From NCBI GenBank assembly GCA_019155185.1, contig CM032815.1:2551001-2615000 (forward strand): 64,000 nucleotides of DNA, in the 5' to 3' direction. A program made the translations under genes and the position numbers. The notes beneath the pieces were generated by a model that saw only the letters and a list, made by a program, of their open reading frames with translations, ran no database searches and had not been told where the DNA came from. Source of the DNA: Beaufortia kweichowensis. Lineage: Eukaryota; Chordata; Actinopteri; Cypriniformes; Gastromyzontidae. The number at the start of each line of letters is the position of its first letter. Positions within the stretch are counted from its first letter, which is position 1. Shown in pieces: positions 9,899 to 22,000 of this stretch.

Positions 9899-12800
9899 TT
9901 AGAAGCTGACCAGCGCATACACCATACTGCAAGAGAGACAGATGGAGATAATGAGAGAAATTTATTAAGAGAGACATACTCAATGATTCTCATTTCCACC
10001 TTCTTAATTAAAGACTTTAAAATAATATAAACTTACTAGCAGCAGGTTAATATCTACCATATCTCAATAACTCCCTGCCTGCTGATTTTGTCTTCAAACC
10101 CTAACCAAACACAGCTAAACCAGATAATAATCTTCAAAAATTATAATAAATTTATAGGCAGGTGTGTTTGGGAAGAGTTTGCAGTTTGATGTACATACTA
10201 ATACTTCATTTCTTAATGTATTTTCAAAATGATCAAGAACCCAGAAAACAAGCTTAGACCATTTTTAATAAAAATTTCCTGATAACATAGATACCATTAA
10301 TGCCCGCAATGCTAAAATCTGTGACCAGTAATAGCGATGGTGTCTTTTAATGGCAAGCACCACTAATATTATAATTAAATTATGATTAAAAAATTGCCTT
10401 ACCTGTACAGATAGTAAAAGAAGGAGAGAAGGTAGAAACCTAGTTTGCACCAGGACTCTTTTTGGCAGTAATTCAGAATGTCTGCATTCATCACACTCAC
10501 TGGATCATACATAACCTCAGACCCATCTGCAGGACGGTGAAAAAACCTAAGAGAAAAACACAGACCAAATTGCCAAAGACCAAGTTTATGATTTGAATTC
10601 TTTGTCTGCTGTTTTAAGGTGATGTGAATGAGAGTTTGTACCTCCAGAGATGATAAAGAAGCAGGGGGATGTTGAGACCTAGAGTTACCCACTCCCCTGC
10701 ACACATGAACATCAGACAGAAAAGCCCGTGGATGGAATACTCTGGAACCACCAGCTGCAAAAGGGTTATGAATAGTTTTAATGCATCTGAGAGCTTGTGA
10801 TGTCTGTAAGCAAATGTGCAGAAATACATTCGTCATTCGACAAGTGTCTCATCCTTTACACATTCAGTTCTGTTTCTTTGTGTGTAGTGTGAAAGAAAAA
10901 CCATTTTCACTTCTTGGAAATACAGAATGCTCCAAGGACGTCTATTTAACATCCTTCTATACAACTTTCTTTTGATTTTTTACATGTTAGCACCATTATC
11001 TACCCTTCATGTTTGACTGCTTTTGCTTTATTTGCTTAACATTTCAATTCATTTTAATTAACTAATTCATATATTTTACATTCAACCCACAAATTACTGT
11101 TTTGCATTTACTTTAAAGAATAAGTTTACCAAAAAATGTAAATTATGTTCCTCCAGACCTGTAAGACTTTATCTTGTGCATAAATCAAAGGGGAAATTTT
11201 TACATTTATTATTTTGATGCTGTACCTTTTTTACATAGTGAAAGTATGAAAGAAAGTCTCATGGGTTTAAAATTACATTACTATTTTAATGTTCATAAAA
11301 TGTTTTTATTTTTGACTGAACTATTTCTTTAAGCAGCTTTATCTACCACAATTTCACTCACCCTTCGGAGAAGGTTGCAAATTCTCTCAATGTTTAGTAT
11401 TCTTTCCCTCTGAGGAAAAACAGAAAAAGTCAGTGAGATTTTTAGCAGCGCACTCCATGAAGTCATTCTATATTGTATACAGTGTGCACATAATATGTGC
11501 ACGTCTGCAAGTATTCTGAAGAGTTTCTTTCCAACCCGCTGTTCACAGTCGGTGGGGTTGATGCTGTGTGAAAGAATCTGTGATCTAAGAAAAGCCTTAC
11601 CGCTCTGGTGGGGTTGCTCTGATCGATGGGGTTTTTGAAGTCTGTGCGCAGCTCGTCAAATGCAATAATCTAGACAGAAACAGAATTGTTGTTACTTGAG
11701 CCTTTGTCACATTATTGGTGAGCATTTTGGAGGTCATTGGTGTACATTTAACAAACTAATAAATAGGTTTAAAGACAGTGCTTCTTGTATCATGTAAAAT
11801 AAATGTATGCTTTTTGTCAAATTTCCTTTATCCTTGTTTTTTTTTTTACTTTTCTTATTCTTTTCCTGTAGTTTAAAGCTAAATTTTTCTCTACGTTTCT
11901 CCATCATTCCCAGTATAGGTCCATATCTCCTGCCGTCCTCACTTCACTGTCCTCTGTAAACAGATGCAGTTGCCATGGTGATTGAATGAGCCCCTAAGCG
12001 GGCGTCATGGTTACTATAGAAGTGAGTTCACAATCTTATTGGCTGAGAGCCATAAAGAGATGGGAAGGGGGATTCTGAACAAAATTACGGTTTGATAAGC
12101 TTTCTGAATAACATGGTTTCTGGTCGACATGCACTCATGCACAGACTCTCAACCTCCCCCATTCTGTCTCCTTAATCGCTCCTTCTCTCACGTATATATA
12201 TACACATGCTCACACCAAATGACTCATGTTTAGAATCTCTCCCACTCCTGTCATTAGTCAATACTCAGTCATTTCAAGTCTGTTTCTTAATGGCCCTTCA
12301 CACGTAAGGTCTGCGATCTAATGCCAGTATGAAAATATCTCGATCTTCGGAATTGATGGCTTGTGTTTAGCTTTAAGAGCCTGTCCGCTTGATTCTGGTG
12401 TTTCAGACTTTAACAAATCTGTTTCAGGGCCATTGTTTGTCTCTGTGAGAATGCTGCCTCTGATATGTAGAATACAGATGATGCTGAAGTCTCTGGTGGC
12501 GACTGTGTAAATATCATTTGTAATTCTACAGACGGTGGGCTGCCTTGGAAAAACCAAAGGAGTTCAGATGCGCTGTTGACCTCTTCCTCTGCTGTATTAA
12601 ACTCTCTCCGAACCATCTTGTCTGTATGGATGAATCTTACAAAACATGTTTATGGTCATGTTTCACTAAAATCAAACGACAAATAATTTGTTTAAAGAAA
12701 CCAAAGCCTGGTAATTCTCATTAAATTATCATTAGTCATTGCATGATTTATTATACTGCCTTTAATCTATGCTAGTTTGTTTTTTAAAATCATCATAAAA

Positions 12801-13427
12801 TATAAATGGAATACTATAATACATTTTCCATAATGAAGCAAATAATTTATTTAGATTTTGATGCAAAATATTAAACATATTAAAAGGTTTCATGAGATTC
12901 ACCCATACATATTTGTCTGTGTGTGTGCGTTTGCATGTGTACTATACAGTTGCACACTGATAAACTCACACCTCAATGCTCAATTTTTTTCTCCTGTATC
13001 CGTTTGCAGGTTCTGTAAATCATTATTCATCAGTGACTCACAATGTCTGCTCCAATAATAACTAGTACATTTTATATTCACCTCATGTACTCAAGGCCTC
13101 TTGTTAAGGGCAGGAGAGACAGCTTGGACAGACACACACCAGTCTCGGCGCTCGAAAACTGGCACCAACACGCACACATTCACACTCACGCAGTCAGAGA
13201 CTTGGCGACGATGTGGATTCCGATGCCAACTCGAAATGTAAGTGTGACGGTGCTACAGGTAACACGTTAAGATCTTGCACACACTCATGTACTCACACAG
13301 TATTAAATACAGCAAGGTGTGAAACTACAGACAGCTCTGAACTTACCTGCCAGATGACGAAGAAGATGAGGGCAGCGCAGAGCACGAGTGTTAGCATGTA
13401 GCAGAAGGCAGCAAAGGTGAAGGCCAT
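9899..13427 (-). CDS. cnih2: cnih2, cornichon homologue 2 (AMPA receptor auxiliary subunit / ER cargo receptor)
   Basis: Cornichon proteins are ER-Golgi cargo receptors; CNIH2 also stays with AMPA-type glutamate receptors and slows their deactivation. Six coding exons on the minus strand: 13347-13427, 11601-11669, 11362-11409, 10642-10754, 10403-10546 and 9899-9926. They join in frame to 160 aa, equal to human CNIH2. The protein starts MAFTFAAFCYMLTLVLCAAL, continues IIAFDELRTDFKNPIDQSNP and LVVPEYSIHGLFCLMFMCAG, and ends with FHRPADGSEVMYDPVSVMNA, DILNYCQKESWCKL and MVYALVSF. The segment HRPADGSEVMYD with ILNYCQKESWCKL matches CNIH2 rather than CNIH3 (HCPADSSELAYD). Membrane segments: about residues 7-27, a central pair, and the C-terminal FYLLSFFYYLYSMVY. 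The last exon is only 28 nt. Confidence 0.95.
11111..11333. mobile_element. MITE with ~25-bp terminal inverted repeats in a cnih2 intron
   Basis: The left end CTTTAAAGAATAAGTTTACC followed by AAAAAATG and the right end TTTTTGACTGAACTATTTCT followed by TTAAG are inverted copies; the right end read backwards is CTTAAAGAAATAGTTCAGTC then AAAAA. Internal CCTCCAGACCTGTAAGACTT fits the same cyprinid family. It lies in the third cnih2 intron, ending 28 bp from the exon-3 splice donor. Confidence 0.7.
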
Positions 13428-14580
13428 GGCTGTGCCGGCCAGCCTGACGGTGAGATGGGTCGAGAGAGGGCAAAGGGGAATCTTCCCCTGCTCTCTCTCT
13501 CTCTGTCTCTATCTTTCTGTCTTTGTTACTGTTTTGGCTTCACTTTGACACTGTTGCTGACCACAGTTCTGTCTCTCCTCTTGAAGCTCGTGGTCCAGGT
13601 GAAGATGGAGAGAATCTTCTCGTCTGGCTTTCTCTGCCTTTGTCTGTTGGTTATCCACCTTCCCTGGCTGGAGCGTCTTGAAGCATGTGTGCTGGACCGT
13701 GCGTGCGTGTGTGTGTATGTGTGTCGGTGTGCAGTTCTTTCTTTCTCTCTCTCTGCCTGGTTGCTGTCCAGATAACTGCTGGAGCTGTTTCCGCTTTTCA
13801 CTCTCCTTGCAATCTCACTCCTCTCTCCCCTGTTTCTTCACTTGCTCTTCACTCTCCCTCTCTCTCTTTTTCTCTGATTGGCAGAGGGGTTTTTGTATGT
13901 GTTCAGAATCTGTCCCCTCCCCCTGTTTCTATGATTAGTGGTGCACACTGGGTCCACACATCTTCTGTATGGCAAAACACCTAAAAAATGTATTGTCGGC
14001 ACCACGGCCACCGGAGGATGAACGTCGGCTGTGTGCGATCTGAAACACAGATATTGATTTGAGTTGTGAAGTCGTTCGGCTTCTTTCCAAATTGATGGAT
14101 GATTGACGAACAGTAATTGCGTTTAGAGGTATTTCTGATTGTGAGCATGTCAATCGATAACATGACACTTATGAGCCTCTACCATTGATAGGTCTTCCCA
14201 TTTAAGAATATGAGGTCATTGATCATTTTTAGGTGCTAATTAATCAATATCCATGTATAATGAAGAATGATTAGAGCATATATGAACAACATCTTATAAT
14301 GAAATCTCAATGAAAACACATTGCATTTGCAAAAAAGACATTCAGCATATGGCTTCAGAACTTCAATCATTTATAAATGTGCCATATTTAGAAATATAGT
14401 AACAACATTGTATTGATATACAATTCTTCAAACACTCTAAATAAATGACTTTTCGTATCATGGTAAATAATGGTTAACTAGTTTAACAGAGTTGTATTAT
14501 ACTATGTGATGATAGTAGTATAATCATCATCTACCTGAGTTTTCTGATGCAGGAGCTGAAGTCCGTCGCCGTCTGTCCTT
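13428..14580 (-). promoter_or_regulatory. cnih2 5' UTR / upstream region with CT and GT microsatellites
   Basis: Upstream of the cnih2 ATG. It has plus-strand CT-rich tracts (about 13491-13510, 13738-13760, 13855-13872) and a GT-rich tract (13700-13732), which generate many spurious open frames. A palindrome AGGGGAATCTTCCCCT lies near 13475. A minus-strand CAG/GTAGAT donor near 14533 could end a non-coding first exon. The start site cannot be fixed. Confidence 0.35.
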
Positions 14581-16300
14581 GTTCCCCTCATTTTCCTCCA
14601 GTCAATCTGGGTCGACACCATGTCAGAAATCTGTGGTCTGTTATGCTCTGGGTGTCACTGTCGGTCCCATACCAGTTTCTTATTGGCTGGTTGGGGCTCT
14701 GAACAGGTACGAAAGCCAAAAGCAAAAGAGGTATTTTTCTTTTTTATCTTGTGCTTTTGATCCCACATAGCTTTCAGAAGCCTGACACTTCATTAACTTA
14801 GCGTTTTTATTTTCCCTCCATGTCTTCTCTACCCATTTCCCATCATTTTCTCTTTAATTACCCTCTCTGTCATGTTTTTTACAAATGCAATCATTCCCCA
14901 TTCAAGCAATGAGAAAGAAGAGAAACTCCCCTCATACCTTACTGGTCTGTTTGAGATGCTTAGAATAAAAACATGATTTTTTTTACCTCCAAATGTGACG
15001 CCCGTCTACATTCAACAGTCTTCTCTGTGCTTCTGTCCTGCTTCTCAGCGTACTCTCTCATTCCCTCGAGAGATATGAGGGGGCAGAGGGAGCTCCGAGT
15101 CTTTTCTTCTTTGGATTCCCTTGTTTGTCTCTCACTCTCTCTCCCCTCCCTCTTTTATTCTCTCAGAACTGTCTCTCTCTTTCCCAGTGTTACTTTCTTG
15201 ATGAAAGTGCTGCATGTCACGGCAAGAGAGAACTGAGTTTGGTTCTATTTCTCCTTCACTATATATGTCAAGTCTGTTGTTTCGACGATCAAAAGAAACC
15301 TAGGGGTGTTTTACTCATCTTCTGTTGTTGATTTCTATACACACAACGCTCAGCGTCTTCCACTATATAATTTGGCATTTCTTTTTATTTTATTCTTTTA
15401 TATACATCAAAATATAATGAGATGGCAAATAGATCTCACACATTTGCCCACAATTGGGTTCCCTGTCACCTCATTTCTATCCACTTCCATCAATTTTTAA
15501 TTAATACCCCCTGGGGTCTTATTTTTCATCTCTATCTATTCTTCAACACTTCCCTTCTGTTTATTATGTGTACTTTATGCATGGAAAAATATTCATTGCA
15601 TCCAATTCAAACCTGTCTGAATTGTCCCCTAAGGTGAAGACACTGAATTATTCTTATATTAAGGCGTATGATTTGCTAGTAATGCTTGTGTTATGGAGAC
15701 TGCAGTGATAGGCTGAGTTATCTGCTTTCTAGTCACATTGATTAATGTCCTAAAGCACATACAGCATCATGATAGATTTTCCAGCATGGTATTGAAAGAG
15801 GAGACATGGTGGGTGCGTCACTAATGAAATCCAAGAGTACCACCTGGTGGATTCTTCTGCATTCTCTTCATTTAAGGTTTAAATCTCTACTATCTGATGT
15901 TACAACCGCTGTCTAGAGTAATACTACCACCCTGCTAAAAAACAATCAAAACAATGACAGAATTTCAATGGTTATAATGGGACTTGTACTGGTTTTAATG
16001 GAACTATAATGGACTCTTTGGGTCTCTGCTGGTAATGTGGAGGGTTATTTACCAGATGGGAACCAATAAAACACCATTAAATCCTATTGGAATTAGGCTT
16101 AAAACACACTACATAAATTATATTTCTGGTAATTATATTTTTATATTTCTGGTAAGGTTTAGAAACCTTTTAGGAAACAGTCTATATTTTACATTTCAAT
16201 TTAACGCCAATAATGGCTCAGTATTAATTTACTAAATGATATATTTACTAAGATATATTAAGATATTTATTAACATAGTAAACAGTCTCCCAAAAAATTC
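14581..16300. other. Intergenic region between cnih2 and wdr74
   Basis: AT- and CT-rich DNA without recognisable exons. It holds one fold-back element (15929-16115). Short open frames here, such as 14973-15236, are low-complexity Ser/Leu products of pyrimidine-rich DNA. Confidence 0.6.
15929..16115. mobile_element. Fold-back element with ATGG-rich arms
   Basis: The left arm contains CAATGGTTATAATGGGACTT, then GTACTGGTTTTAATGG and AACTATAATGG; the right side contains CCAATAAAACACCATTAAAT followed by CCTATTGG, roughly its inverse. The centre at 16021-16064 is itself palindromic (GGTCTCTGCTGGTAA against TTTACCAGATGGGAACC). It resembles a common cyprinid palindromic MITE; the right end is truncated or diverged. 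Confidence 0.6.
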
Positions 16301-16531
16301 GTTATGTTGTCTCCAAAAAGAGACCATAACCCGTAGTTAATATATTCGCTACTGAACCCCACATTGTATCGCACAGATTTGCATTAAAAAAGCAAATTGT
16401 TTATTTTAATCGCGAGCGGAACCAAAAGCTCCTGGCCAACGAGTTACACCCGGACGGTATTTGGAGCGCACAGTATCGTGGCTCTCTGTTTTCATCAACT
16501 CGATAGTTCTAAATAACTAATTTCCATTTAA
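16301..16531 (+). promoter_or_regulatory. wdr74 upstream region with hairpin and octamer
   Basis: A short hairpin lies at 16301-16330 (GTTATGTTGTCTC against GAGACCATAAC, 6-nt loop, 2-nt bulge). A perfect octamer ATTTGCAT lies at 16377-16384, about 150 bp before the ATG. The 120 bp before the ATG are richer in CpG (GCGAGCGG, CGGACGG, GAGCGCAC) than the flanks, fitting a housekeeping promoter. No TATA box is seen. Confidence 0.4.
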
Positions 16532-19065
16532 ATGGCTGGCAAAAGTCAAATATGCTCAATATGGCTCGGATCCGAAACTGGGATATTGAAAGGTAAAGAG
16601 TTTTCGTTGCTTTTTCGACAAATGGTTTACTTTTTCTAACTAGCTCGTAAGACATGTCCAGTACACGTGTGTTGGCATCCCTGTCTGGTCCTTTAAATAT
16701 TTTGAGGACCTCTAAACTAATGTGTTATTGTTATCTATATTTCACTTTAAGGAGTGAGTCTCAGCAAAAAGCAGGCGTTTAACTTTTGTGAAATGAGCAG
16801 CTTGAGTCGTGATCAGGAGGTGTGTGTGATGGCTTGGGGAGATTCACACGAGTCAGAGGTGAGGACCACAATGACAGGCTTCATCATTATGATCCTGTGA
16901 CTGTCATTGACAGCACGTGATTGTGTGTTTGTGTGTATTTACAGGTGCTAGTGGGCAGTGTCAATGGGACAGTGAAGACTTTCAGCGTAGATAAGGGGAT
17001 CTTTACAGAGAGCAGAGAATGTGGGGATCCCTCACAGGGCAGATTTACAGGACTGGCTGTTACTGACAGGTGCCTGCCAATACAAGATGATACACTGCAT
17101 ATGTTTTTTTGTCTGTATTTATGTACATGTTTATGTAAATTATTGCATTTCTCCTCTTTTATCAGTTCTTTAATCACATGTGTGGAATCAGGACTTCTGA
17201 AGGTGTGGAAGGAAGGCAGTACAGACACTGTAAGTCTGTGGGTGCAGATATAATTGGGTGATTTTAGCTTCTCACATTTGTCCCATCCTCAACCAACTCC
17301 ATCATTGTTTTTACAGGTTGAAATAAATGTTGGCAATAGAGTTTGCAGGATGCAACAGAACCCGTCACAGCGTCATCGTGTGGCAACAGGAGGGAAAGAA
17401 AATCCTCTCAAAGTCTGGGACTTGGAGAGACCTGATACACCAATATTTACGGCCAAAAATGTAAAGCTTTATAGATTATAAACTATGGGAGGGCTGATCA
17501 CTGTGTTTTGTTAACTGTACTGTGCTCATAAACTATGTCCATAAATCCATCAGGTTGCCCATAACTGGTTGGATATGCGAGTACCCGTCTGGGTAAAAGA
17601 TATCGGCTTCATTCCAGACTCAGATAAAATAGTAACCTGCACTGGACATTATCAGGTTTGTTGTTTTTACACCATGCACAGTACAAATATTAACAATAAG
17701 GTTAGCATTATTTTGATATTCAAACATTACTCGTACTCAAAATTAACTATTATGTGAATTAACATTTCATATAATATATAAAAATGCATTTTGCAAAGCA
17801 ACGTACTGTGCATTCTTCAGGCTGTACATTTTTCATTAGTTGTAATCTTTGGTACTCAAACCCATAACCATTGTGTTGCTAACGCAACGCTCTACCAGTT
17901 AAGCTACATGAACACAGCCTAATGATCTTTCTGCTCTTCCTCCATCAGATGCATGTGTATGACCCATTATCTCCTCAGAGGAGGCCTGTATTGGAAACTA
18001 AGTTTGGAGAGTACCCCCTCACGGCTCTATCTCTCCCTGCCAGCCAGGGCACAGTGGTGGTGGGTAACACTCACGGAGAGCTTGCCATCCTTGATCTCCG
18101 GAAGGGTAAGTGGGATGTAGATGCTTATTTTGTCCGTTGTAGGATTGGGTCTGCTCAAAGCGGTTTTACTTGTTAGTTGGGAGAAAGAGTCTGTTGGATC
18201 CTTACTGTTCTCTGTTTGTTCCGGCCAGTCTGCAGATATGCAGTGTAATGTTAAACTCCTGTGAGTATTATGTTGTCTGACCCATCTATTCACCTCTCTC
18301 TGCCTGTGTTGTGCTGCAGGGCTTGTGCGTGGGTGTCTTAAGGGCCTGGCGGGTGCAGTGCGGGGGCTACAGTGCCATCCATCCCTTCCACTGGTGGCCT
18401 CCTGTGGTTTAGATCGCTTTTTGAGAGTACACAGCCTGGAGGATCGTTCCTTACAACACAAGGTATGAATAGAAAAAGGTTTTTTGGTACTACTTTTCTC
18501 TCTCGCTTTAATTCTGCAGTGTATCTGTTCCTCTCCATTTTCCATCTTCTTTTATTTTTGTATAGACTCTTATTTCCATCAGTTGCAGACAGCTTATTAA
18601 CAGAAGTGCCTCCCACTCAGTGTCGTGTTTGTATAAAAGGTAATTTTCTGAACATTTTTTCTTTTTGCAGGTGTATCTGAAGTCACGACTCAATTGCGTT
18701 CTGCTCTCGAGCCAAGAACTTGAGGTAAATGACAGTTTTGTGTCAGAGAGCATCATTTTGATGATTCGCTTTTATGTAACTGGCAACAGCAACAACAACA
18801 TAATAGTTTTTTTCACTGGTGATTTTATACTCTTCTCAAATGACTGGGTTAATAAAATGACCATACACTTATCTTTCAGTCTTCTAGTATTGATGTTACT
18901 GGAGATGTCGAAGAGGTGAAGGCAGAGGAAGAGGAAGAGGAGGACGAGGTTTGGGATGCCATGGAAACAGTTACAGAGAAGTCCAAAAAGAGGGCTGCCC
19001 AGAAAGATACAGCAGCAGTTACAGGGGTAGATGGAAAAAAGAAGAGAAAAGTAGCAAAGAAATGA
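16532..19065 (+). CDS. wdr74: wdr74, WD-repeat ribosome biogenesis protein (Nsa1 homologue)
   Basis: Nucleolar WD40 protein, homologue of yeast Nsa1, which works with NVL in 60S pre-ribosome maturation. Ten coding exons: 16532-16592, 16752-16858, 16945-17069, 17166-17229, 17317-17460, 17554-17655, 17949-18105, 18320-18462, 18671-18724 and 18880-19065. They join in frame with GT-AG introns to 380 aa (human 385). Strong family blocks include RVATGGKENPLKVWDLERPD, MHVYDPLSPQRRPVLETKFG followed by EYPLTAL, VVVGNTHGELA, GCLKGLAGAVRGLQCHPSLP and VYLKSRLNCVLLSS. The last exon is an acidic run (EEVKAEEEEEEDE) followed by a basic tail ending GKKKRKVAKK, a likely nuclear localisation signal. A SINE head lies in the intron between exons 6 and 7. 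A candidate ATTAAA signal is at 19340-19345. Confidence 0.96.
17838..17909 (-). mobile_element. tRNA-derived SINE head (minus strand) in a wdr74 intron
   Basis: On the minus strand the sequence has a box A-like TAGCTTAACTGGTAGAG (17906-17890) and a box B-like GGTTTGAGTACC (17862-17851; consensus GGTTCGANNCC), spaced as in a tRNA. It has no intact acceptor stem, so it is not a working tRNA gene. A tail could not be delimited. Confidence 0.65.
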
Positions 19066-22000
19066 TGCAAAAGGACAATTACTGACATTTTTATTATTTT
19101 ATACACCAGTATAAAATTGTACCCACAGCAGCCAAGCAGAAAGTGATTTTAAAGTGACTGTTTAATATTCCTTTAAAATTATGTTTATTGTCATTACAGT
19201 CTCTCATTTTGGCGTCTCAAATGGTTTTGAACATCTGTGGAATGATCTAAAATATGATTTACCTAATGTGAGCTGGAGCACATGAACCAGTTTTCATAAA
19301 AACGAAAGCTTTTTGTCCCATCTACCATTGCAATTCTAAATTAAACAGCATAATGGAATTTATTGAACAGGAAGGAAATATTTACTTACAACATTTTCAA
19401 AGTTTGCATATTGTATATATATATATATGCTTTAGCATGCTTCTTAATATAAAAGTTAAGAATTATAAGGCATGTAATCTTTAAATAAGTTAAATTGCAT
19501 TGTAGTATTTTACTAGGGTAAGAAAAGAAGCATCAATCTGTGCTGGTTAAAAGACAGTAGCCTTGAGTGTGAACGGTCATGCATACCTTTGCTGTGTGGG
19601 TGTGTGTATGCACACAGTTTCAATCTTAACCATTATGCTATGCACACTTGAACACACCCTATCCTAGCCCACTCCCTGATAAGATAAAGGACATCTTGGT
19701 TTGGCATAGAATCCATGGACATTGTAAAAGAGACAATTTGTAGGTAATGACTGACTTATTTTTACAAAATGAATCTGTGGTCTTGTTCATTTTGTTAATC
19801 TTGGACATGTTCATTTTGTGAGACCTAAGTTGCTTTATTTGGTATACCAAACTAATCAATCGAATTAAATTACATTTAAATGTACTTGAGTATTCTTTAG
19901 TGGTTTTTATTTTTACATTTAAGAATTCTGAATTGAAACATTTGAAGGTTGATATAGGGATTTTATGCATGCAGTTTGTGGGATGTTTAGTCTATGTGAC
20001 GCTTTTCATTTGAAACCTTAAGATGGAAACGAAGTAAATGGAAAGGTAAAGTGCTGGGGAGCAAAGTGCATAAATATGGAGATGAGAAATGCAGTAAAAC
20101 TGCAAGAGATGAACTCTGAGACCTTGCAGGATGGAGGGAACAGGTATTATGACTGCTGACTGGCAATTACAGTGCAAAAGCAAGGGTTTATATGTGGGCC
20201 TCAGCATAAACGCATAAAGCATGTTGGTTATTTGACTATAAATACAGAAAAAGATTTAATTTTAAAAAACAACCTAAATAAAATCACCATATTGCACTGC
20301 TTGAATCAAATACACAATTTTGCTAATTCATAAATACATTAAATACATAAAAAGCAAGTAAAAATGTAGGTTGCAGCTGGACTTTTAAAGTCACATGTTA
20401 AGAAGATTAGACACAGGTTTACACCTGCTTAATTTCCTTAATTTGTGTTTATGTGGATTATACTCTTGTGGCACATAATAATTGGCACCTTGATTCTTGT
20501 GTTTGACAATTGAAATTCCTTCACACAGTACATACTCCTGTGCTCTTTAACCTTAACAATGGCAATAATTAACCCTCTTTTCTAAGCACTTTATTATCCT
20601 GTTATAAAATCTTCATTCTTTGATCAATGTTTAGAGTCCGAGGTCTTTTTTTTCTATTCTGGTAATGCAGCATTACCTCATTCATTTATGTGCTATTACC
20701 AGTAATTAAGACAATATGACCTAAATCACACATTTACTGGTTTATTGTACACACACAGCCTGTAAGCAGACTGATGCTGTATAAATATGATATTAAAATC
20801 TATATTTCATGTTATGACTATATTTCTATATATTCACAAACAGGAAATAATGAAGTTAATTGCTCCCTCTAGTGGTTATTTACATGTGACAAAATTAAAT
20901 GTTTCATTTGTATGCTTCATTTTAAGAAATGGTGTCTACTTTGGAAAGTTGCTTTTAACAGGTATTTGATAAATATTTCATTGTATTATTTCGCCTTGGT
21001 TTGTGAGAAAGAACAAAATGGGGTCCTGAGCTAATATGTGTGTAAGTCCATAGGTGTTCAGGATGTTGGATTTGAGGGGCAGGGCCAAACTGATGTTAAA
21101 TATTGACGGGGAGTGTAATGATTAACTAAGCTTCAACTCCAGATCACTTTTAAACTGGCCCCTCTCGGCCTGACATTACATTGCTGACTGACGCACACCT
21201 TGCACCATTTGCCTCTCTCTTTGTGCTGTTACTATTTTTTACTACTACTGTTTTTTAATTCATAGCTTTGCTTTGCTTCTCATCTTTATTTAATTTCTGT
21301 TTAATTGTTGTCTCTTTTTTATATTGTTTTGCTCGATTTTCTTTTCATACAAAAAACCTGGGCTCTTGTAAAGAAGAACTCTGACGGTAAGCAACCTTTT
21401 AACAAAAAGAAAGTTATTTTTATATATGTATATTTGTAAGGAACGTGAAATGCTTCTTTTTATTATTGTTTGTATGAAATATAACTATAAATGCAGTGGG
21501 GAAAATCTTGCAGATTCATGTGGGAAATTACAATGCTATGGAGTGTTTGTGTAAGGTTAGATAAATATTCCAATGTAAATATCCCGACATTGTCCAAGGA
21601 GGGTCAAAAGATCTAAATGCTTTTTTTAAGAGAAGAAAAGACCATCAGGCATTTCAAATAGGATTTTCTAAAAACAGGATCTTAAAAGTCAGACAAATTG
21701 TGTCAGGTGGAAATAAGTAAATGACGGTCTTCATGTTTTCTCCTATTATCATGTGTTTGTGAAACAATCACAGTCTAATTTTGCATGTCATATCCTTGGC
21801 TGCAATAAGAATAAGTGTACAGAGTAGATCTGATTAAATCAATTTAAAGTATGAATGAATGGGAATTGTGGTTAAAGTGAACGACCTACTCGAGTTGATG
21901 TCATTGCTTTTTATTCACCCTGCATAAATGTAGTATACACGGCTGGGATGTGAAAGATAATGGTAAATTCACTAGATGATAAGAGGAGGAGATAACACAC

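Noticed and set aside
10399..10836. 145-codon minus-strand open frame
   Set aside because: Reads through cnih2 exons 4 and 5 and the intron between; only the exon parts are real.
13685..13984. Ser/Leu-rich open frames upstream of cnih2
   Set aside because: Products of CT and GT microsatellites on either strand, with several overlapping frames of equal length.
16301..16531. A U2 snRNA gene upstream of wdr74, as in human
   Set aside because: No U2 5' sequence (ATCGCTTCTCGGCC type) is present; only an octamer is seen.
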